From Hybos culiciformis (taxonomy: Eukaryota; Arthropoda; Insecta; Diptera; Hybotidae), in contig OZ023274.1 in the NCBI GenBank assembly GCA_964007475.1, positions 36,913,816-36,977,815 of the forward strand: a DNA stretch of 64,000 nucleotides, written 5' to 3'. The notes below the pieces were generated by a model. The model did not search any database and had not been told where the DNA came from. It was given only the letters and a program-made list of their open reading frames with translations. Both the position numbers and the translations under genes were made by a program. This document shows positions 11,343-22,761 of the stretch, in pieces (position 1 is the first letter of the stretch; each line of letters opens with the position of its first letter).

Positions 11343-12030
11343 GGCACTCCGAAATAATTTATACGGACATAATTTATACGAGAAAAACGACATTGTTCAT
11401 ACGATAAATAATGTCGTTTGAAAGCGACATTATTTATACAAAAAAAAAACGACATTATTCATACGATAAATAATGTCGTTTTTTTTTTTGTATAAATAAT
11501 GTCGCTTTTAAGACGACATTATTTATCGTATGAACATTGTCGTTTTTTTATCGTATGAATAATGTCATTTTTAAAACGACACTATTTATCGTATGTGAGT
11601 AAAAAAGATAAAATATTTGTAAGATAGACACACGGGAAGGGGGGCAGCAGGGCGGCGGGCGGGCGGTTGATCAGTGGGACTTGCGGCTTTTGCTTAGAAC
11701 ACAATATTTTGTACGGCGAACATTCGTTTTTACTCACATACGATAAATAGTGTCGTTTTAAAAATGACATTATTCATACGATCAAAAAACGACTTTATTC
11801 ACGTAGAAATAATGTCGTTTAGAAGCGACATTATTTATACGAAAAAAAAACGATTTTATTCATATGATAAATGTCGTTTTAAAAGCGACATTATTTATAC
11901 GAAAAAAAAAAACGACTTTATTCATATATAAATTATGACGTGCCTGAAAGCGACATAATTCATTTGTATGGTAGCAATAATGTCGTTTTTTCGTATAAAT
12001 TATGTCCGTATAAATTATTTCGGGACCCCA
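11343..12030. mobile_element. Palindromic MITE, 688 bp, hAT-type TSD TAAATTGT
   Basis: An 8-bp duplication, TAAATTGT, flanks it at 11335-11342 and 12031-12038. Inverted termini share CGAAATAATTTATACGGACA and continue through TAATTTATACGA. Nearly the whole element is one large imperfect hairpin built from AATGTCGTTTTT and TCGTATAAATAATG units. At the hairpin tip (about 11595-11740) sits a GC-rich, strikingly different core with GGCGGCGGGCGGGCGG, bordered by GTGAGTAAAAA and its inverse TTTTTACTCAC. A short fragment with similar terminus (ATAATTATTTCGGGGCACC) lies at 16001. The frames inside are not genes. Confidence 0.85.
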
Positions 12031-12039
12031 TAAATTGTT

Positions 12040-12310
12040 ACGTTTTCAAAACGCAATAATCAATAGGTATATAGATTATTGTTGTCCCAAATCGTAGTAA
12101 TCGTGGTAGTCGTAGTAAGATATATATTGGGGTTCAAAACACAATAATGCATATATGTTTAGTTTATGTTATTTCGGTTTCAAAACGCAATAGTCCATTT
12201 ATATAAACTATTTCTGTCTCAAATCGTTGTAATCTGTATAGTCAAAACGCAATAGGCCATATTGTTGTTTCAAATCGCAGTAATCCATATAGGACAGAAA
12301 TGCACTATAT
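12040..12310. repeat. Degenerate AAACGCAATAATCCATAT repeat block, right part
   Basis: Continuation of the block at 10960-11187, with CAAAACGCAATAATC, CAAATCGTAGTAATC and CAAATCGCAGTAATCCATAT variants. It ends just before the inverted repeat of the 3.67-kb transposon. Confidence 0.65.
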
Positions 12311-12328
12311 AGTTAATTTCGATTCGCT

Positions 12329-12365
12329 CATATCGTACCGTCCAAGGAATATGTTGATAACTCGA
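12329..12365 (+). repeat. Left TIR of the 3.67-kb transposon
   Basis: Begins CATATCGTACCGTCCAAGGA and continues to CTCGA; 35 of 37 positions match the inverse of 15963-15999. Confidence 0.93.
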
Positions 12366-13049
12366 AAAACGCTACTTTTCAGGAGAAGCGAAAAACCAAA
12401 AATTTCTTATCAACGTTTTAAATTAAGTGATAAATTTTAGTGTCATACATCAAATGAAAGATTTTTGAATATAGAATCGTATTATAAATACCTTCTTTCA
12501 CAAATATTGAATTCTATTGAGTTTAAGAGCCTTTTCAACTTTTAGCTTGGACAATTTACACAGTGACTTGGTCATAAGTCAAGTTACATACCCTTGTTAC
12601 CTCAATTCTTCCAATAACAAGTATTTAACTCTACTTATAAACATAATTCTCGGAAAAATATTTTATGTCACCGTTTGTATGTATATTTACAAACATAATG
12701 TATGGAGATTTTTTACTCTGTTGCATAAGTAAGTGTACATAAAATCATTATGCTCGGAGTTTATATAATGAATTTATATAAATATTGCATTTATCAATTA
12801 AAAAAAATTTTTTTGTAAGTAAGTATTTTATTTTATTTTTAAATATTCGTGTTATACTTAACAAATTTTTTTATTTTTGTATCACAAAGTTTCATATTAA
12901 ATTCATCACAAACTTTTTCTTAAAACAAATTTGAATCTTAAAATTAATTGTACTTCATTTGCAAAAAATAAAAATTGGATAATATAATATAATAATGGAA
13001 AAAAAAAATATTATGAAAATGTGTATAATATTGTGTAAAATATGAAAAA

Positions 13050-15337
13050 TTAATTTTCATTTTCAGAGTCAGTGTCATTAATATTATGAACACTTAAATT
13101 TTTATAAAATTGATGATACGTTTTTGGTATTATCATACTGTTGCATAAGCTCATCAAATCATTTTTTTTTAACGCTTATAGGTAGCGGCCCCTCGTACAA
13201 TTGATTTATTTCTCCCGTAAAAGGATTATTTTTTTTGCGACCACGATTATTCGAAGAAAATAGAACACATTGATTGTACTCCTTTTGATCGAAATTTTCT
13301 TTAAATAACATAACGTTAGAATTATCTTTATTAAAACAAATTTCCTTAATTTTTGAAAAATTAATTTTTGGATTAGCACTAAAAGAGAGTTTTGAAGATA
13401 ATTCTTTGTAATTAAAAAACTCTTCACTTGTCATTTCAATTACTTCATATTTATCACCTGAAATTTAGCGTTTCTAATTATTGAATACCATTGCAAAGGC
13501 ATATAAACAGTTTGTTCTTTTTTTTCCTTCTCAATGGTGGCATGGACACTGTCCCTTCGTTTTGGGTGTGACCTTTTATTAAAAATTTGTGTTTAATGTT
13601 AACTTTGAAATGAAAGCTGGCCCAGGAGTAAAAAGAAAACACAATTTTGTTTCTATTTTGTCCCGGGCAGTTGTCCGACCAAAAAACGAATTCTTGAAAA
13701 CCTTTTTCAACTTTACTTTTTATGAAATAGAGAAGACAACTTGAAACTTCATTACCTCTTCTTTTAGCCACAGACTCGTCCCAAACATAGCACAAGCCTA
13801 ATTTGTGACCCATGTCATAAATAGTAAAATTGAAAGCGGCGAACTTTCTTTTGTAATAGAGTGCATTAACGTCGCTATTGGGAGTTGTAAGTATTTTTTG
13901 GAAATCGAAGCATGAAGTTATTTGTTTATTTTCGGATTTAATAGCATCCTCTTTATCGTTTTGCTTTACACTTCGTGCTAGTTGTTTTGCATCTAGGTGT
14001 TTTTTATAAATTTCAATGTGTTCTATTTTCTCGTCATCGTTATAATTTTCGTACGAGTAACATTCATTACACTGATCAATTTTTGGTTTGAAAAAGCAGA
14101 TGTTGAAATCTGAATTAAAGATGTCACGGTATTGTCGCAATGTGGCCACATTTTCCCTATCGGTATTTTGTTCTAAATATAATCTGTACATTTTCGAAAT
14201 ATTCAGTCCTTCGTCACTTAAATACAATTTTGTGGTCTTTTTTCTCAAATAATGAGACTCAACTTTTGGAAATGATCGTATATGATTCCTAACACTACTT
14301 TTTATAGATAGTGAATGTAAATCGATGGGTCTTTTGTACTTTCCCCGTTTATCGGGAGACAAAATACCAGACCCCATACTGCACTTAGAAGTAGCTGTAT
14401 CTATCCATTTCCAACTAATGCTATATGTATTTAGGAACATCGTAGAACAAACCTCTCTTTTTTCTTCTTGATTATTCAAGGAGGGAATAAAATATTTCCG
14501 AACACAAGAACGACTTCGCTTAAGGGGCCCCACCTTTGTACTTTTCTTTCCTACAATTTCGGTATATTTAGAGATAAAATTCCATTGTTCTTTTTTGCAG
14601 CCAATTTTCCAGAACCTGTCAAATAATGATTTTCTTGCCTCTTCCGAAATAAAATCAGAGCATTTTTTTCTACATTTACCACAGGATGGTTTCATTACTC
14701 TTTTTGATATTATTTTACCTTTTGAATTGGTATATTGTTGTCCTGAATTACATTTCTGTTTAATTAAATTTCTTACCCACTCATTAGGAACACTTTTTCG
14801 TTTTTTACCCACATTTTTTTTAAAAGATTTTTGTCTACATTTTGGTGTTATTGGACTAAATGATGGGCTGTTTAATTCAACACTTCGATTTTGTGATGGT
14901 ATTGAATCGCAATTATTACGAATAGTTGTATTTTTTGAAGGTTTCCTCTTTAAATTAGTTCGAACATCAGTATCATAGTCAGATGCAGATTCGGATGTTT
15001 CTGATTCATTACTAGCAGGCTCAAAATTGGACTCATTGTCAGTAAAAAAGGGTTCTGGTGATGATTCATTAAAAGAATTTTGAATTTCTAACTGACATTC
15101 ATTTGTTCCTATGCAAAATATTTAAATTAATTCAACTATTTGGTTGATAAATTTGAGTAGTTTACTAACCGGGATTAAGATCATTATTCATTTCGTCCTT
15201 TGAAGCGATTCCTGATGCATTATTTTGTCTTCTACTGTGAACGTACAAAATAAATTTAATATTTTCTGTTTTGAAATTATACTTAACTTACCTTTTTTGA
15301 TTGCCAAATTTAGTAAAATTTTTCCTCTAGATAACAT
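13050..15337 (-). pseudogene. WSDNCPGQN-motif transposase gene, frameshifted
   Basis: The long exon runs from a splice acceptor at 15108 to a stop at 13050. Its start has an acidic serine-rich leader, then basic patches, a CGKCRKKC metal-binding-like cluster, a CNECYSYEN cluster, TIYDMGHKLGLC, WSDNCPGQNRNK (about 13655-13685) and KGHTQNEG. Aspartates in YDMG, SDNCPGQ and the downstream block suit an RNase-H-fold DDE/D core. Two small upstream exons are plausible: 15170-15231 and 15292-15337, the latter with ATG at 15337. The frame is broken by single-base changes, all in short homopolymers: a missing G at 13553-13555, a missing T near 13461-13463 and an extra A in the A9 run at 13162-13170. 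A further one-base mismatch lies at the AAAAAAG end of the first exon. After each break the next frame continues the same protein family, to MIIPKTYHQFYKNL near the C-terminus. It is probably inactive, unless the indels are sequence errors. Relatives are the multicopy DUF7869-type insect proteins, from memory. Confidence 0.78.
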
Positions 15338-15962
15338 TTTGCTTTTATTTAAAATTTTTTATCAGTTATTATTATAATATTTTTTTTAAGTTATCAATTT
15401 TTACATCAATCATCTGATTTCAAGGTATTACCAATCGTATATTTTTTCACAAATGAAGATTAAAGTAAAGCATACTTTATAAAGCTTTTAGTCCGTACAG
15501 AAAATTTCACATTATCCCGCCAAAATAACACAAATTCAATAAAAATTTATAAAAACTAAGTATTTTGCAACTTTTGTAATTGTGACGAAGTTTCCATAAA
15601 ATAAGTTTGCAAGTGAAGTTACATACCTAGGGTTTCATTTTTATTTCGGTCAAAAAGTTGGTGACTGTTACTTACAACCCTTAAATTTATGATTAAAAAA
15701 GTAAAAATATTTATAACTAAACTTACAACCTGATAAAAAACAAACAATCCCTGCATTATGTTTGTGACTAGAGTTACGACTAAATTATTTATGAAACATC
15801 CGTACAAAAAGGTGGTATTTCGACTTTTCAAGTTCTTGCTTGGTAATTTTTTCAAATGTCTCTCAGAGGCGTATTTTTAGAGATAAATAGTTAAAAAATT
15901 GACACAAGGTGTAACTAATAAATCTTAATCCAAAAATCTTACTCCCGCATAAAGTCAGAAAC

Positions 15963-15999
15963 TCGACTTACCAACATATTCCTTGGACGGTACGATATG
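15963..15999 (-). repeat. Right TIR of the 3.67-kb transposon
   Basis: Inverse copy of 12329-12365. Differences are GGTAA for GATAA and GTCGA for CTCGA at the inner end. Confidence 0.93.
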
Positions 16000-16629
16000 C
16001 ATAATTATTTCGGGGCACCGAAGAAACACTGGTTCTAGTCTCTTGCTCTATTTTTACTACTTTTTACTACCTTGACTCTACTACTACAACTGACTTTTTT
16101 TTCGTGATTTTTGATTATTATTGCTAACTAAAAAGTAAGTATTCAAGAAACATACACCCTTTCGTTTACAAAAGCATATAAATTTTATTTAGTAGATTTA
16201 AATATAATAGTATAAAATTTTCTGTTTTATATTTAGCAACCTGACATTTTTTTCATTTTTTCAAGTTAATCGTTAGACTTTCATTTTACATTTATTTTAT
16301 AGGCTGATATTTGATCTAAGTTTTTGCATTTCAGATTTAAAAAAAAAAAATTTTTTTTGGGAGAAATGACGATTCTTGTGGCAGGAGGCTTGGAAAATTT
16401 TGAAACTACAGACTGCTCTTCCATTTCACTTTCATAGACATTATCATACAAGCTTTGAAATTATTTTTTTTAATGTTTCTTCCACATCAATTTCATTTTC
16501 TTTCCAATTTTCTTTCCAAACTTATAACCTAAACTTTTTACTATTGTAATTTGTTTTTTCAGTATTTAATCCCATCTGATTTTACAATAATTTCTGAAAA
16601 GCATATAGCAAGTTCTATAAAATTGAGTA
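16000..16629. other. Noncoding; MITE terminus fragment at its start
   Basis: 16001-16019 (ATAATTATTTCGGGGCACC) matches the terminus of the 11343-12030 MITE. It may be one end of another copy into which the 3.67-kb transposon jumped. The rest is AT-rich with no gene. Confidence 0.45.
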
Positions 16630-16637
16630 TCTCCGAA

Positions 16638-16808
16638 AAGGCTGGACTGGGAATGAATTTAGGACCGGGAAATTCAAATTTTCTTTGTAAAAAAATTTTC
16701 TCACGCTTAAAAAAAAAAATTAAAAGAAAACATTATAATTTTAGACAACAGAGTTTAGTACCGCCCACCAGGAAACTCCTTCTAGCTTGTTAGGCCAGTC
16801 CAGCTCTG
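16638..16808. mobile_element. hAT-type MITE, 171 bp
   Basis: Left AAGGCTGGACTGGGAATG and inverse right CAGAGCTGGACTGGCC share GCTGGACTGG. The flanks TCTCCGAA (16630-16637) and TCTACGAA (16809-16816) form an 8-bp duplication with one change. No coding capacity. Confidence 0.7.
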
Positions 16809-16816
16809 TCTACGAA

Positions 16817-18029
16817 TCATTCAAAATCTCACTCACGAGTTGTTTTGAGTCGCTTTTACGTTTTTTAGTAGTAGATAATTGTTTTAAATTATTCGAATGT
16901 TTTATCCGTTCATTCACGTTCCAACATGCATTTGCTAAAAACATGTCCTCATAAATTTTGGTTTTTCAGTCATTTTTGTTATGGATTCGTTCTTTAAAAT
17001 TGAGTTTTTGAATAATAACGGACATTTTTTTTTTCGTAATTTTTTTTAATTTGGCATACCTCTTTTATTTATTATTCGATTCTTAAAATTTTTTTTTTGC
17101 TGGAAAGGTCTTGAAACGGTCTTTTTTGGTTTCATTTCTGTAGTACAAATGTTGCCCAAAAGGTGGAGTAATTTTAGTTTAATACACAAAATTGGTTAAA
17201 ACGCCATCTATACAATATTTTCAGGAACTAAAACTTTCTAGAAAAATGAAAGTAAACTCCTCCTGAATCAAAGTCTAGAACATCATGAAAGGCTATTTCG
17301 AAGTTTTCATACTCAAAAATGCCTAATTTCAAAGTAACCAAAAAGTAACGGTAAAACCTAAAAAACCAAAATGGCGGCAAACTTGTTGAACAAACATAAT
17401 TTCTAATACCACTTTCTACCACTTTCAAGAATAAAAATCCAATTTTTGTAAAAAACGCGTTTTTGTCAGGTTGCTATTTATATTGGAAGAAAACCTAATA
17501 ATACTTTTCTCCAATCCAATATGTACTTTCCTTTTCTCGCTCAGCCTCTTGCGCTCTCTCGAGCATTCTACGACCTTACAATTGGGCTAAAAAAAGTAAA
17601 AATAAAATTAATATATTTTTTCGACGTTTTCCATCAAAACTGCAAAAATTTACTACATTATTTTATGTCTTTTTCACTTTAACTTGAGTTAAGGAATGGC
17701 CAAAGGCAAAGGAACAAGTTTGTGTCAAACAAAAGTTTTATTATTTTAGTTTTAATCGATTTGGTAGATAGGTACTTATATGAGTTAATTTCGATTGTTC
17801 GAAGGTATATGAATATAGACAATGCTGGACATGGCAATCGATCGGAAGAGCTCAGAGAAAAATTTCGTGACATCAATTAATCCTTATACACAATCGGCGA
17901 TATTGTAATCTTATTTTATTTGTTTACCCTGCCCACATACTAATTTTCATCAGATCCATCCAAAAGTTTAAAATATTAAAATAATATATCTTTTATTATT
18001 GTGCTCGAACAAAATAATTCTTAGTTCGA
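16817..18029. other. AT-rich noncoding stretch
   Basis: No exon, RNA gene or bounded repeat was recognised on either strand. Confidence 0.5.
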
Positions 18030-20755
18030 AAAACTGTAACTCCACATATCGTCACCCGCATTCTATCTTGTTCAATGGACCATTTTTGACGAAATTGAGT
18101 TATAAATGCCAATATACTAATTTTGGGATGCTCTTTCGAATGGCATAATCCGTTTTTTCGTATCTTTTATCGTTTTCGAGATGTCGAGAACCATTTTGTT
18201 CAATGGGACATATTTCGAGGTAATTTTTTTGTGCAATATCCAAACAACTTTTTTTTTTGCATATTGAACATTTTTTGTTTGATTTCATTCAATTTTTTAT
18301 TTATATTTTTGCACGGTGCTATTTTGTTCAATATACCTTTTGAGTGGAAACTTTGTTCTATGTCCACAAATTTTTAATTCTGACGACAAATCTTATTTTG
18401 TTCAATATCGCAAATTAGACGCTACTTTGTTCTATACCCGTTGTCCACGGAAAATGCTATATTGTTCAATATCCATTTTAGTTTCATTAATTTTGTATAA
18501 AATAGAACATTTTTTCTTTACATTTTATTTTTATCAGTTTACAATGCTATATTGTTCAATGTTTAACTTTTTCGTCATATTTCACATATTTAAGTATACT
18601 ATTAAGAATTCTATCCAGAAATTTCTTTAAATATTATTGGAAAGCACTAATTTTTAATAATAATTACGAAAAATAAAATAATTATATTGAATTTATTTCA
18701 AAACATAGAAGATAGCACAGGCAAATTGTCCAAAATAAACAAAAAAATTACAAAGTGGCTGTAACTTGGTATATACCTTTGAAAATGCACATACTTATTT
18801 CAAAAAACCAAGGAGTTCCTAGCCAAAAAAGGTGTGATGGAGTGGCCACGCTTTGCGGCACATGTAAATAATATAGTTTCGTGATGTTTTTCATGTAAAT
18901 CACTATAAATATCGACAAGTTTGGTAAATTTAGCATCCCAAGATCATAAATAACAAGGTACTTTACTAAATTTTGATTCTGTTTATTATATTGCTGAAAT
19001 AAACAGACAAAATCGAAAAATAATGTTTTATTCTAAAAAATTTAATTTCTTGAAAAATATTAAATGTTATAAATTGAAAATTCGTTCTCTGAGGTTTTCG
19101 AGGTCGGTGAGTCTTTTTCGATTATTTTACTCGATGTTGATAAACATTTTCATACATTTGTACATTTGTTTTCTTAATCCAACTGCTTCACTAGATGTGA
19201 GTAATATTCTGTAACAAAAAATACACATTCTGGTATTAATGAGATCAAGAGAACAAGTAGATCAACGTTCTTGAAACAACAAATGTTCGACCATTATTCG
19301 ACATTTCTATTGCGGTTTTAAAAATAAGTGTATTCGCATCATCAATCGCTTGTTTAACCATGAATTTTCTATTTTGAAGAAATTTCGTTAACAATGAAAT
19401 CAATCTCATTTAATTTTTATCGTTTGACAAAAATTTATTTTGATTCACAGTTACTCCCAGCAGAAATCGTACATTTATAAACAAGCGGAGTAAAGCACAC
19501 TGCTAATGCCTTGTTCACACTTCGCTAATTTAACATGTTCGAAAGGAGTTAAACATCTTTGGAAAATCGACCGTTCAGACGATGTTTTTCGTATGTTAAC
19601 ATGTTTAGCTCTGTCAGATAAAAAATTTCAAATAATACCGGAGACAAGCTCAAAGGAACTGACGCGCCCAAAAAAGTTAAAATATATGAAGTTAAGAACT
19701 CGCGCGTCATTTATCATGAGTGTATCTCCACCTTTATAAAATTTTAAAGTCAAAAATGGCATACCAAGTAAAAATTAATGCATACTGAATATTGCCTAAC
19801 AAAATATTAATCAAAAATTACTCATTCATCCCTGAAAATTAACATGTTTTTGTAGAAACATGTTGAAGAACGTGTTTCTGTTTTAATTTTTTTACTATGA
19901 AAAAACAACATCAAAAACACCAACGGAACATGTTGGTTGTCCGAACATGTTAAATTAGCTAAGTGTAAACAAGCTATAAGTTTTAAATAGTTTAAACATG
20001 ATTATTTTGTGCTTAGATACAGACACAGTATTTGAAAAACTTGATTGTCAAATACTGGGTCGAGCACACTATTGAATGCTTGGGACTGCTCGGATTCTTC
20101 AAAAGAATGTGTTTGTGTATGAGAAAGTTGCAGATACTTCGCCATTTTTTTGTTTATTTGACCATTTTGGGCTTAATTTGTCTGTATTATTGTTAGAAAT
20201 ACTTTTAATATTTTTTTGATTCATTTTATTATTAACTTGTTTCATTTAACACTTTTCTAAATAAAGTTATTGAAAGATAATATTATTTGAATTAAATTTG
20301 TTCGTAAAATTTAAAAGGAATTGTGTTTCTTTTCTAATATTTTCGAGTTATTATAGTGCATCTCTGTTCAATAAGATATCAGTTCTCTTAGTAAAGTTAA
20401 TTTAAGAAGGTAAGTGCTATCTTGATCAATACCTTAAAATCAGTGTCCAATTTGTTCAATATCCACAAAAATTTAGTAAAAAATTGTTTTACTAGGAGCT
20501 GTGTTCAATATCCATTTCGACTACTCTGGATATGTTTTTAAATATTTCAAAAGTTTCTGATCTGTTTGTGTATTGCCAAGCAGTTTTGTAAACTATATTA
20601 AACGGACTTTCGAAAATTAAATACAGTTTGACAAAAAATCTTGAAATAAAAGTGCAAACTTTGTTCAAACTTTGAAAATCGATTTCCCAACAATTTGATT
20701 TTTGGACATTGAACAAGATAGAATTCGGGTGACGATATGTTGTTATCCTTTTTAG
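18030..20755. mobile_element. Foldback element built of TTGTTCAATATCC repeats
   Basis: ACATATCGTCACCCGCATTC at 18044 continues through TATCTTGTTCAATG. Its inverse lies at 20707-20740 with one difference, and weaker similarity extends about 15 bp further out on both sides. Both arms repeat variants of TTTTGTTCAATATCC many times (18060-18560 and 20430-20530). MITE family 2 copy B is nested inside. No coding sequence is supported; short frames over the repeats are artefacts. The exact outer limits and target duplication are unresolved. Confidence 0.72.
19508..19974. mobile_element. MITE family 2, copy B, nested in the foldback element
   Basis: Near-identical to 4627-5105. The right end here is better preserved: its inverse reads GCTTGTTTACACTTAGC followed by TAATTTAACATGTTCGG, which defines the family terminus. 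Confidence 0.85.
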
Positions 20756-20894
20756 TGCTCTTACCATCAGGATATATTCTCCCTACATGCTCTTTGAGAG
20801 ATTTTATCTATTTAAAAAATAATTTCTTGTTTCCGTTTTGCTACGGTCATGAGCGGTAAAATACGATTTGAATAAATTCTGATTTCTCCTCCAG

Positions 20895-21245
20895 CAGAGC
20901 TGACTAAATTCAAGTTTTTTTGTATTGAATACAACATGCAGTACCAGTATACTGGTGCTGCAAAAATATTGCAGTATTTTGTCACAATGTACTGAAATTT
21001 TTTTGCAGTACCAGTACATTGTAGAAAAATATTGCAGTATTTTTGCGTTACCAGTATACTGGTAGGTACTTAAATTTTCTGCAGTACCAGTATATTGTGA
21101 GAAAATATTGCAGAATTTTTGGAATACCAGTATACTGGTACTTAAATTTTTTAAATTTTTATATTGTGAGAAAATACTGCAGTATTTTTGCAGTACCAGT
21201 ATACTGGTACTTATATTGCAAGATACTTAAATTTACTCAGCTCTG
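20895..21245. mobile_element. hAT-type MITE, 351 bp, with CAGTACCAGTATACTGG repeats
   Basis: Left CAGAGCTGACTAAATTCAAG and inverse right CAGAGCTGAGTAAATTTAAG form the termini. The flanks TCCTCCAG and TCCCTCCAG suggest an 8-bp duplication with one inserted base. The interior is a degenerate tandem array, unit roughly 65-75 bp, of GCAGTACCAGTATACTGG alternating with AAATATTGCAGTATTTT. No gene. Confidence 0.75.
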
Positions 21246-21254
21246 TCCCTCCAG

Positions 21255-22745
21255 TCGTATTTTTTTTATTAAAGTTACCAAATCACTAGGTGGGATACCT
21301 TTTATATTTAAAGAAGTATGGATTTGGTAATGGGGACAGGAAGTTTAGACGGGATTAAAAAGTGGGACAGTAAGTAGATCATCATTTACACTCTTCTCAA
21401 AGCGGCACAAGTCGTAAATCAAACATCCTCCAGCTGTTGGGAACAATTTTGATGGGAGAGCATTCCACATCCTCGAGATGCGAATTGAAAACGAATCTCC
21501 CAAGCTCGTCCTATCACATCTGGGAATTTTGACAAATATGAGTGTGACGTTGAAGCGGAACGTGTTTGGCGAGCAAATACATGAAGTAGAGGAAGTAGGG
21601 CCTTTACTTCCAGGGAACACGTATCCGTTCCAAAAAGGTATTTATAAAAATTAGAAAGTGCACCTACATTGCGACGGTGATTGAGTGATGTTAAAGAGCT
21701 GGTGGTTTGGTGATTAGTGATCAATCTAATAGCCCTTCTCTGACCTTTGTCCAGGTACTCAACATGAGTTTTGGGAGCACCAGCCCATATATGCGAATTG
21801 TATTCTTATTTCGGTCGTATGTAGGATTTGTAAATGTTTAAGAGATCAGAGGGAGAAAAGTATTGTTTACATCTTTTTAAGAAACCAAGACAATTCGCTG
21901 CGTTTTTTGCTGTTTCGAAAATATGAACTTTCCAACTTAGATTGGAAGTTATTTTCGAGCCTAAAATGTCTAGGCTTCCAGATTTACCAATACTTTCTCC
22001 TTGAAAAAAAAATTGAGGATCAAAGGTTGACAGCTTTCAAGAAATTAGGCAGCATTGAGTTTTGGATGCGTTGAACTCAACTCTGTTGAGAAGACCCCAT
22101 TGCGAAATTTTGGAAAGGTCGTGATTTATGCGACTTTGCGTTTAGTGTAACAGCATTTGAAGATGCTGATTTCTTATTACTAAAATCGTAGCATGCTATC
22201 AAGTTACTGTCATCGGCGAAGCTGTGGATGGGGTTGAGAGTAGATTGCAGAAGATCATTTATGAAAATTAAAAATAGGGTTGGATAAAGAACACACCTTT
22301 GGGGTACACCGGAGTTAATGTTGAAAATATGAGACTGGTACCCATCCAAAACAGCACGAATAGAACGGCCAGACAAAAAGTTGCTGATCCAATTGACAAA
22401 GGCTGATCCTAGACCCATTGATTTAACTTTATAAATCAAGGCCTAGTGCCACAATCGATCAAAAGCCTTAGCTATATCCAAAGCAACAACACAAGCCTCG
22501 CCGAAGTTGTGAAGACTGGTGTTGAGCTTGTCGAATAAATATATCATCAGGTCACCAGTCGATCTATTCGAGCGAAAACCATATTGCTGGTCACTTAGCA
22601 ATTTGTTGCATTCTAGGTATTTTTTAACTTTGATTTTAATGAGGGATTCCATTACTTTGGAAAGAATAGAAGTTAGCGCAATAGGCCTGTAGTTAGAGGG
22701 ATCGCATTTATCGCCTTTTTTTGGAATAGGCTTGATTTTCCTTAT
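21255..22745 (-). pseudogene. Non-LTR retrotransposon remnant (Jockey/CR1-like reverse transcriptase), copy 2
   Basis: Better preserved than copy 1. Reading down the minus strand: fingers motif LLSDQQYGFRSNRSTGDLMI, motif A with aspartate VALDIAKAFDR, motif B GVPQRCVLYPTLF (PQR for the usual PQG), motif C with FADDSNL in place of YADD, thumb region, and the C-terminal RMWNALPSKLFPTAGG block close to the 3' end. One in-frame TAG follows DRLWH at about 22443. A frameshift follows motif C near 22145, and another occurs in the tail. The element is 5'-truncated near 22740, with no endonuclease. The 3' end GGTAACTTTAAT plus A-run abuts the MITE at 21245. Non-functional. Confidence 0.88.
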
Positions 22746-22761
22746 AATTTAATATTTATAT

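Larger units (their letters stand above)
12329..15999 (-). mobile_element. 3.67-kb DNA transposon with 37-bp TIRs, Sola-like by hypothesis
   Basis: A complete transposon is bounded by 37-bp inverted repeats with two mismatches. It carries one intron-containing gene on the minus strand (13050-15337). Immediately outside the CGTACCGTCC core both ends carry ATAT, so the target duplication is ATAT (4 bp) or, less likely, TA. The 4-bp reading, the spliced gene and the DNCxGQN motif protein together make me favour the Sola superfamily; this rests on memory of family features, not a search. The only other gene-like frames in it are shadows of the transposase. Confidence 0.82.

Noticed and set aside
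11582..11770. Proline-rich 62-codon frame in the GC-rich hairpin tip
   Set aside because: It reads across the palindrome of a MITE; composition follows the GC-rich core and there is no motif.
18123..18630. Overlapping frames in the TTGTTCAATATCC region
   Set aside because: Cys/Phe/Ile-rich translations of a repeated noncoding motif.
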